From: Tubulanus polymorphus
Lineage: Eukaryota; Nemertea; Palaeonemertea; Tubulaniformes; Tubulanidae
DNA: 64,000 bases
Assembly (NCBI RefSeq): GCF_964204645.1
Contig: NC_134025.1
Span: 31,402,001-31,466,000, forward strand
Direction: 5' to 3'
The position numbers and the translations under genes were made by a program. Positions 57,192 to 64,000 of this stretch are shown here, one piece after another (position 1 is the first letter of the stretch; each line of letters starts with the position of its first letter). Under the pieces are notes generated by a model. The model made no database searches. It had not been told where the DNA came from and saw only the letters and a program-made list of their open reading frames with translations.

Positions 57192-58283
57192 ATGCTGATG
57201 AAAACGCTTGATAACATTTCTAATATCAGCAGTACTACAATGAGTGGTCCAGCAATGCAACTCGACTGGTGTCAGATATTTCAAACTCAACCGGTTCAAT
57301 TCAGGTTAAAATTCAGTGTGTTAATGTATTTGGGATGTTATCTACCCGCGTCAGTACTGGGTATAACATTTAACGCATTCACGCTGTTTGTTCTAAAACG
57401 ATTTAAATCTGATGTTTATTTTCTAATCAAAATTCTCGCTTTAAACGATCTTTTGTTTATGATCACGACATTCATTCTGTATCCGCTGAGAACTGCGTAC
57501 ATTTACGCCGTTTTGGGAGATATTGTGTTTCGCGTAGATGACTGGTTTTTCGGGTGGATTTTTATTACAATATCTTTGCCGTTTTTCTATATATTTCAGA
57601 TGACGCGTAACTGGTGCACTGTACTGCTCAGTCTAGAGCGGTTAATCGTCGTATTGTTTCCTATCAAATCCCGTAGAATTCCCAAAAAGTTTATCTCAAA
57701 ATATACGATGTTGTTTATTTCATTGCTTGGATTTTGCGGACATTTCTGTCGATTTCTACCTCGATTGCATCTAGGATTCTTGAACTGTCCAGATTATTGG
57801 CCATACATTACGCGACGTACACCTACCACGTGGATCCGGTGGCACAGTATAAGGCTGGGATACTGGGTTTTCTCGTTATCGGAGATATATCTTTTCCTGT
57901 ACCTAACCGTGTCCATTCCAATGTGCTTTTTAGTTTTTATCAATTCGATTCTTATTTCGGTGACATTTTATCGTCGGGTTACTCGACGTTCAAAGCTCGG
58001 TGTAACTGATGAATCGTCTAGAAGAGAAATGAGGGTTTTAAGGATGGTTTTATCTGTAGTTCTAGTGTTTTTCATTTGTGAAGGTTTCGGTTTTGTCGAC
58101 CGTAATACTAGACTGTTCCACTTTAGAATGCGCGATCTCACCGTTGGTTTTAGACAAATCGCTTTGGCATTTTCTATCATTGATTCTTCAGTAAACTTTA
58201 TCATATATTGTTCGACAAATGAGAAATTCAGAAAGACATCTATTGATATTGTAAGTAAAGCCTGCTCTAAGAGAGTTTTGTGA
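57192..58283 (+). CDS. Rhodopsin-class (family A) peptide-type GPCR, intronless
   Basis: A 363-residue seven-helix receptor in one exon. The N-terminus has NIS and NISS glycosylation sites. Helix 1 has GITFNAF, helix 2 LALNDLLF, helix 3 ends in SLERL (the DRY position), helix 5 has SIPMC, helix 6 follows REMRVLRMVLSVV, and helix 7 ends SSVNFIIY (the NPxxY position). The pattern, especially RNWCTVLLSLER, resembles the FMRFamide-receptor-like group expanded in lophotrochozoans, but the ligand is unknown. The usual Cys at 3.25 is Ile, although extracellular loop 2 keeps Cys (NCPDYWPY), so the canonical disulfide is absent. I chose the first in-frame ATG (57192); ATG at 57240 would drop the glycosylation sites. 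It is the only intact member of a four-copy tandem array. Confidence 0.88.
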   Translation: MLMKTLDNISNISSTTMSGPAMQLDWCQIFQTQPVQFRLKFSVLMYLGCYLPASVLGITFNAFTLFVLKRFKSDVYFLIKILALNDLLFMITTFILYPLRTAYIYAVLGDIVFRVDDWFFGWIFITISLPFFYIFQMTRNWCTVLLSLERLIVVLFPIKSRRIPKKFISKYTMLFISLLGFCGHFCRFLPRLHLGFLNCPDYWPYITRRTPTTWIRWHSIRLGYWVFSLSEIYLFLYLTVSIPMCFLVFINSILISVTFYRRVTRRSKLGVTDESSRREMRVLRMVLSVVLVFFICEGFGFVDRNTRLFHFRMRDLTVGFRQIALAFSIIDSSVNFIIYCSTNEKFRKTSIDIVSKACSKRVL

Positions 58284-58422
58284 TGAATTGTTGCCGATGC
58301 GAAGTTGAGATGATCTATCAGTAAATAGACGTAATTGATAAAACCTCGATGGCCGTTATGGAGCGGTAGAATTGATTCGTTGAAACTTCACATCAATTAT
58401 AGCTGAAATTTCATCATTTCAT

Positions 58423-59150
58423 TTGTACCATTACATATTGCGAAATGAATTAAGGTTTGGTCGACACCAGACACAATCTATCTCTCTTTCTCTCTCTCTA
58501 TCGCGCGGCGGAGTAGTCGGACCGCGGCATCATCCGCTCCTATGGATAATCGGGAAACTTAACGACTCAATCCGAGCCGCTTCAAGATGGTTCACATGGT
58601 TACGTAGCGATAAATCATCGAAAGCAATTTACGTGATATATTTACGAATTTTTGGAGCCTTCCCCGTCATGATACTCGGCATTCTGTTAAACATTTTGAT
58701 TATCGTTACATTAAGAGCTCAGAGTTTAACTCACATCTCGTTTTGTCTTTTACGCTGGTTGGCTTTCTGGACATCATGTTTCTGATCTGGCGCTGAATAC
58801 AAGGACCAGTACGTTTTTTACTAGCAGTTCTCATGCAAGGAGAGTTTATATCTGGTATTCTTATTATATGCCATTATGGTTTTATGTCCTAGCATTTGTA
58901 CCACGATATATATCTCAATTAACACGCAACTGGATAACTGTCGGATATATCAGTAGTTTTGCTATTTTGTGAAGGTTTCGGTTTTGTCGACCGGTTAAGA
59001 GATTAAGGTCAAATCAGTTTTAGGACCACCGTTGGTTTCGAACAAATCGCTTTGGCATTTTCTATCATTGATTCTTCAGTAAATTTTATCATATATTGTG
59101 TGACAAATGGGAAATTCAGAAAGACATCCGTTAAAGCCTGTTAGAAATGG
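58423..59150 (+). pseudogene. Decayed GPCR copy 3
   Basis: It begins with the duplicated upstream block, then a helix 1-like segment (GILLNILIIVTL), a fragment near helix 3 (TRNWIT), and a helix 6-7 segment nearly identical to the intact gene (GCTTTGGCATTTTCTATCAT). Large deletions and stops prevent a full receptor. The helix 1 part differs more from the intact gene than the 3' part does, which hints at gene conversion or a different parent. Confidence 0.8.
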
Positions 59151-60208
59151 ATTTAGACCAGGGTTGACCAAGTGTGCGAACCCGGTAATCACTGATACAC
59201 ATTTCAAGTGTTCCCGATGCTGTGTAGATATTGCCCTCCGACGAACCAACAGCTGAGGAGGAATTAACCCCCCCCCCCCCACTTCTTGGATGAGAAATCT
59301 GAAAAAATGACTAAATCATGTAATTTAGGGACTAAACTATCTTACACGACGGTCCCAAAATATACAACGCTAATCAGTAATCTAGACGGCGTCAATCCCT
59401 ATTTTAAGATTTAAAAAAACACGCAAAACCAGACGTAGCGTGATGAATAACCCTAACCATATGACGCCATAACCCTAACCCTAGTTCCAGAATAACCCTA
59501 ACCCTAGCTCGATTGAGACTCGAACTCGGGTCTCGAACCTGCCAAACCAGAGTGTCTACCACTAGACCATAGAATTCTGGTGACTGGCTAGGTTTGTAAG
59601 TTTGTCTGGTCAGTGTGGGTGACTGGTGACTGGTCACGTGTGGTGACTATTCACTAACAATACCATCGTCAGATGCAGTCGAACTTCAAGAAATCTTCCT
59701 CCTTTACCAGACGAATGGAACGCGTATGATAAACTGCAGGATTCTTCGCGCCACTTTTCGGGGCCAATGTTGAATTCTTCATCTAATTTTTACCGCACAG
59801 TATTGTAAAGAGTACGTTTAGTACGAAACAGTTCTGAGACGAGACCGATCTATCAAAGAAACGCAATGGTAGAATAAATCGTATTCATTTCCAGTCACTT
59901 GTCCTAAAAATCTTGAATTTTTTTTCTAAAAGATGGACGAGATACAGGCACTGTCGTGCCCCCTAGTGCAAGAAATATGATCTAATCTTATATAGGGAAT
60001 CGGTTGTTATTTGATAAAAGTAGCTCTAATTAAACTGAGTCCACTCCGTAATCCCTCAACCGATCCCGTACATCGGGCACCGCCGAAATGGGTTTGACGC
60101 AGTCACAGGGAAGCGAGTTTGACGCTAGCACAGGGAAGCGAGTATGACGCTAGCACAGGGAAGCGAGGAAGGGAAGTTGGTCGGGAAAACCCCTCAAATG
60201 AGTCGAAG
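59151..60208. other. Spacer between the GPCR array and NUP37
   Basis: Holds a poly-C run (59270-59280), a TTAGGG-like segment and SINE at about 59440-59585, and the NUP37 5' region. In the latter, a motif around ACAGGGAAGCGAG is repeated three times (60104-60170). No independent gene. Confidence 0.5.
59440..59585 (-). mobile_element. tRNA-like SINE (family F) with TTAGGG-like tail, copy 3
   Basis: Minus strand: TGGTCTAGTGGTAGACAC and CGAGTTCGAGTCTC, followed by several GGGTTAGGGTTA blocks. Downstream flank at 59585-59645 resembles that of copy 2 (GACTGGTGAC motifs). Confidence 0.7.
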
Positions 60209-62342
60209 ATGCCGGGTGAATTAAATGATAATTCTAAACCTAACAGTCACAGTTTTGAATGGCAGGAATCAGTGAATTGTTTAGAATTCTCTGAGTATGA
60301 AACGAGTCAGAATCTATTAGCAATAGGAGGAGAAACTAGAGTTTCAATACTCTCCATTACACTTCATGTAGGTAAACTCAACTGCGTCAGGTTCGAATCC
60401 CGCTAATCGTTATTTTCAATGTCGAATCGTTTGTTTTTTAAGGATGACAATAAAGACAGTTGGTTGGAAGTAGAAACAATACGTGAATTTCATCATGGTT
60501 ATAAAGTTCTGTCTATTTGTTGGAGCAATGCTACGTCATTGAATGTTTTACCGAAATGTCTCAGGTTTGTTCTATTTCTTCTGACAGTAAAACCTATGAA
60601 TCAATTACAATTGACTTAAACTAAGTGAATTTTCTTATGAATTTAGATTCTGTACGGTCGGAGCTGATAAGAAATTACGATGTTTCAATTCTGATTTGAA
60701 ATCTGATGATTCAGTTCGTGTAAGTGTAAGAGCTTGTCAAACTACTGATCTAAATCATGAATTAACAACCAACAATTTTAAGAAACCAATTATGAAAGTT
60801 ATTATTTTGATATTTAAATTCCTGTGATCTATTTACAAAACTGATTTGTTACCGAAAACCATTTCTGTTTTCGATGAACATTAGATCAGTAGATCTTCAT
60901 GGGATGACTTCAGCAGCAGTGAGTTACACTGTATACTACAATGTATTTACGATGTATTTATAGGTAATTGAAGGTCACACAGATTACATCAATGATGTAA
61001 CGTTTGATCCCGATAAAGGAGATCAGATCGCCACTGTTAGCGATGATTTAAGTTGTCGTATATTTGATTCTACCGATGGTTCGCAGAAGGTTCTATTTCC
61101 GCTGGGATCACCGGGAATGAGCGTCTGTTGGCATCAAGAAGATCCTTTAAAGGTAAAATCATAACTCAAACATTAATGGGTTCGAGTCCTGCTGGCTGCT
61201 TACAGTGTGCGGGAAACACTTCAAAAGCTGTGATCCCGTCGTGAGGTTAAATGAACAATCCCATAAGGGTTAGTTTTGGGAAACCAAGATCCAAGCGACG
61301 TTAAGCCAAAAACAAACAAATACTTAACAACTGAACAATAAAGTTAGAATCGTCATTTCACTTGCAATAGTAGAACATAACTTTGAGAACTCATTGTTAA
61401 AATGCACCTTAACTCAAATCATTGGGTGCCCTGAGATTTCAGTATATTGAAGTTTAAAAGACATTCTATTGCAATGGTTTTAAGATTATTGTTTGAGTTA
61501 TGATTCAGTAGACATCTCTCAGTGTTGTTCTCTGGACTCAGTTCCCCAGTTTAGAGTTAGGATTTTGACTCAAAAGTTAACGCAGAATAAACGTAATTCA
61601 GTTATCTCTGAACTCATATCTGTGAAGACCCTGTTGATTCTCAACTCGGTGAAATCAATGTTGTTTAAAATTTGTAGTTAATGGTTGCTGAGAAGAACGG
61701 AGTGATCAGGTTTTATAATCTAGTCGCCCAACAGCCAATGATGTCGTTAGATTGCGGTCAGCAGCCATTACTCGCTGCTGATTGGTGTTTGAGAAATTCA
61801 CTGAAAGTTGCAGCAGTTTCAGCAACTGATTTACACGTATTTGATATTTCAGTTTCATGGTGAGATTGTGATATTCTGAGATTGTAGATCAGAGACAAGC
61901 TTCTACTGTTTCATTCTATTGAGTATATTCATTGATTTATTGATTGTTTTTAGTCGCCCGACAGACACTAAATCAGTACATTCTGAATGCGCCACTAAAG
62001 TTCGCTGGTCGAGGCTTCACTCTCATCTGTTGGCTACGTTAGGTCGTCCGGGGTCAACTGTTAAAGTTTTAAATCTCAAGTTGAATCAGGTAAGCGTGGA
62101 TGACGTGAACCTAATTCTCTGATTCAGGGAAACTACTTACCTGGAAATAGTTGGGGAATTTAAAGTTGGGAAGAGTTGAGATTCGTTCGTCTCAGTAAGT
62201 TGAATATTTTGCAATGCTGTTTCAGATACCGGTTGTTGCTAATGATTTACTGTTCAGAGGTCTCACGTGGCATTTCTCTCAACCAATGGTAGCGGTCGGT
62301 GCTGATAAAAGAGTTTGTTTATGGACCGTAGAAAGTTACTGA
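60209..62342 (+). CDS. NUP37: Nucleoporin NUP37 (WD40 repeat, Y-complex)
   Basis: A 325-residue beta-propeller nucleoporin; human NUP37 has 326. In vertebrates it belongs to the NUP107-160 Y-complex, the nuclear pore scaffold, and binds NUP160. Exons: 60209-60367, 60443-60564, 60647-60719, 60964-61152, 61678-61859, 61954-62089 and 62226-62342; they sum to 978 nt with consistent phase. Diagnostic stretches match the family along its length: LAIGGE, IREFHHG, EGHTDYIND, SVSDD-like (TVSDDLSCRIF), GMSVCWH, LMVAEKNGVIRFY and the closing KRVCLWTVE. The first exon ends at CAT/GTAGGT, giving LH-DDNKD across the junction. Two short upstream ORFs begin at 60088 and 60198, the second overlapping the start. 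AATAAA lies at 62476-62481. Confidence 0.95.
61169..61323 (+). mobile_element. tRNA-derived SINE (family E), 5'-truncated copy
   Basis: Retains the B-box TGGGTTCGAGTCCTGCTGG and the body to GCGACGTTAAGCCAAAAAC plus an AAACAAAT tail. It lies in a NUP37 intron. Confidence 0.78.
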
Positions 62343-62475
62343 TCTCAGAGTCAATCATTAATTGCATTTATAGTAAATTATTTACTGAACAGTTTGAGAG
62401 CTTTGAATCAATGATTTCATAAAATGTACGTCTGAACTGAACTTTGTAAAGTTTAATTTTGTGATAAAGAATTTC

Positions 62476-62481
62476 AATAAA
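62476..62481 (+). promoter_or_regulatory. Polyadenylation signal of NUP37
   Basis: AATAAA 134 nt after the stop, followed by a GTTTTTACTT U/GU-rich stretch. It is the only good hexamer in the short 3' region. Confidence 0.65.
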
Positions 62482-63002
62482 ATCATGAAAATTAAATTAG
62501 AAATGGTTTTTACTTATTACTTAATGGATGAGGATCGTGGATTGAGCTTCTTGTATCTGAGGCAGTCTGGGTTGATAATATACATGTAGATAAGTCATCA
62601 CATTACTGAAGTCATCTCTATTAATGAAACGCTTCACATTTTGTATTTTCGATTCAATTATACTAAATATACGTTGTTCACATGATGATCATCGCAGCTA
62701 CGACTACAGGAACCATGAACATGTTATAAACTAGAAACTCCTCGTATTGACGCCCGGTTAATGAAACTGATATATGTGTGCGAATACTGAATATTCTTTT
62801 TAGTAATGAATTATTAATTTCGCACACACATTTTTAAACATAAAAAAAGATTCGATGTTGATCTGTCTTAAGCAACTGTTAAAACGGTTGCGATGCTACA
62901 GTCACGAGACTCAGTCTCGCTGTGGTCATCACTAACAAGCAAATAACAGAATGGATCACATACATGCTCCCGAATCAACAAACTCAGGAGTTATCACAGA
63001 TT
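62482..63002. other. Convergent intergenic spacer
   Basis: Lies between the NUP37 3' end and the stop of the minus-strand gene. AT-rich, no gene seen. It likely holds the 3' UTR of the minus-strand gene. Confidence 0.5.
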
Positions 63003-63980
63003 CTAAGATTCGACTATAGACAGATCTTCTTCAGATAATTCATAAATATCAGGAGACGTATTACTTATCAGATCTACTTTATCACCGGTGCTACTCGTAG
63101 TAGAATCACTGAGTGATAGTTGTTCCATGTTATCATTTACTTCAAACATTAAATCCTCTAATCTTTCATCCTCCTCTCCTTCATCATCGTCACTCTTATC
63201 TAACCGCGGTAAATATATATCCACAACCTTTTTAGTATCTGACGAAGCTCTTTCCAGGTTTAAGATGTCTTTAACATAAGCAGCACCGTACTGCGAATTG
63301 ATCGGTGGAACTAGAGTTTTATGTTTCCAGGTGAGTTCTGGTGAACTCGGTGGAGGCGCCGGTAATTCCTCGAACTGATCGCTGTCCAGATAACTATAGT
63401 AAGATCTTATAGCTTTCCCTTTACAGTTTGTGCAATATGTTTTAGCGGGATTACACAAATAACAGCCTGATTTACTATTCGCGCGTTTAGCTCCGTGTTG
63501 ATCAAAATGACATCTACAAACAGCCGGATCTCCGGGTCTGAAAACCGGGTGATCGTTATAATTACACTTTACACGTTTCCCGACTAACCACGCATCTCTA
63601 TGAGACAATAATCTCCGATCAGATCGATCGGAACCTCGTTTTTTAACGTCTCCTCGATTCTGAACGATTCCGGTGATGATTTCGCGTTCACCTTTCGTTA
63701 AAGAGGTTTTTTCGCGCACGAAGAATCGTCCTGTCAACATCCTTATACCGGTGCTGTAATACTGCTTCATCTTAGCGACACGAGCCGCGCTCGGCTGACG
63801 CGCTGGAAACGACTTTTCACAGTCCATTAAACTCTGTTTTTTATTTCCATTATTAGCAGACGTAGACCAGTCGTAAAACGTAGCTACATTCAAACTACAA
63901 CCTGTTAGATCTGTTTTACGCGGTTGTCTGGACGACTGGTGATATTTCTTCTTATTAAATCCACCACTGGTTTCTGTCAT
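63003..63980 (-). CDS. Unrecognised Cys/His-rich protein with acidic C-terminus
   Basis: I do not recognise this 325-residue ORF. It has a basic N-terminal half. From residue 139 there is a Cys/His cluster: C139, C155, C157, H158, H162, then C173-x2-C176-x6-C183-x2-C186, a spacing that suggests one or two bound zinc ions. A Pro-rich linker (PAPPPSSP) follows at about 208-214, then a strongly acidic stretch (DKSDDDEGEEDE, about 261-272) and a Ser/Thr-rich tail with possible CK2-type sites (LSLSDSTTSS). No signal peptide or membrane segment is seen. The first ATG is 20 nt from the window edge with no in-frame stop before it, so the protein or an upstream exon may extend outside. Codon use and absence of repeats support real coding sequence. 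Confidence 0.8.
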   Translation of the reverse strand: MTETSGGFNKKKYHQSSRQPRKTDLTGCSLNVATFYDWSTSANNGNKKQSLMDCEKSFPARQPSAARVAKMKQYYSTGIRMLTGRFFVREKTSLTKGEREIITGIVQNRGDVKKRGSDRSDRRLLSHRDAWLVGKRVKCNYNDHPVFRPGDPAVCRCHFDQHGAKRANSKSGCYLCNPAKTYCTNCKGKAIRSYYSYLDSDQFEELPAPPPSSPELTWKHKTLVPPINSQYGAAYVKDILNLERASSDTKKVVDIYLPRLDKSDDDEGEEDERLEDLMFEVNDNMEQLSLSDSTTSSTGDKVDLISNTSPDIYELSEEDLSIVES

Positions 63981-64000
63981 CTCTATCCGACCGTGCGCTG

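Overview
This is animal nuclear DNA. Genes are split into many short exons with GT-AG introns, and introns and intergenic DNA are full of minisatellites, short inverted-repeat elements and tRNA-like SINEs. Compact minimum introns (about 75-90 nt), an intronless peptide-type GPCR that has multiplied locally, and the repeat style suggest a non-vertebrate bilaterian, most likely a marine lophotrochozoan. That placement is inference; no sequence here fixes the species.

Positions 260-41445 (+) hold the 3' nine-tenths of an LRP1 gene (LDL-receptor-related protein 1). I could place 76 exons plus one optional 45-nt exon. Without the optional exon they sum to 12,984 nt, or 4,328 codons including the stop, with matching phase at every junction. 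Domains run: end of beta-propeller 1, EGF, propeller 2, EGF, eight LDLa, EGF, propellers 3-6 each followed by an EGF, ten LDLa, two EGF, propeller 7, EGF, eleven LDLa, two EGF, propeller 8 with a furin-type RPRR site, eleven EGF, one membrane helix, and a tail with two NPxY motifs. The first cluster and most of propeller 1 lie upstream of the window.

Positions 46131-51748 (+) hold a six-exon SLC16 transporter of the MCT8/MCT10 type, followed by a 20-bp minisatellite in its 3' region. Positions 54192-59150 are a head-to-tail array of one intact intronless rhodopsin-class GPCR (57192-58283) and three decayed copies. Positions 60209-62342 (+) hold a seven-exon NUP37, the WD40 nucleoporin. Positions 63003-63980 (-) hold a Cys/His-rich, acidic-tailed protein that I do not recognise; it converges on NUP37 and may continue past the window edge.

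The genes are functionally unrelated neighbours (endocytic receptor, membrane transporter, peptide-type receptor, nuclear pore subunit, orphan protein), with no sign of operon organisation. The most unusual points are: a coordinated loss of one disulfide in one LDLa module; an extended EGF stalk; a phase-0 45-nt exon inside the LRP1 tail; one GC-AG intron; minisatellites that appear to have grown from an exon edge and from the ends of short transposons; a SINE with a TTAGGG-like tail; and the orphan Cys-rich protein.
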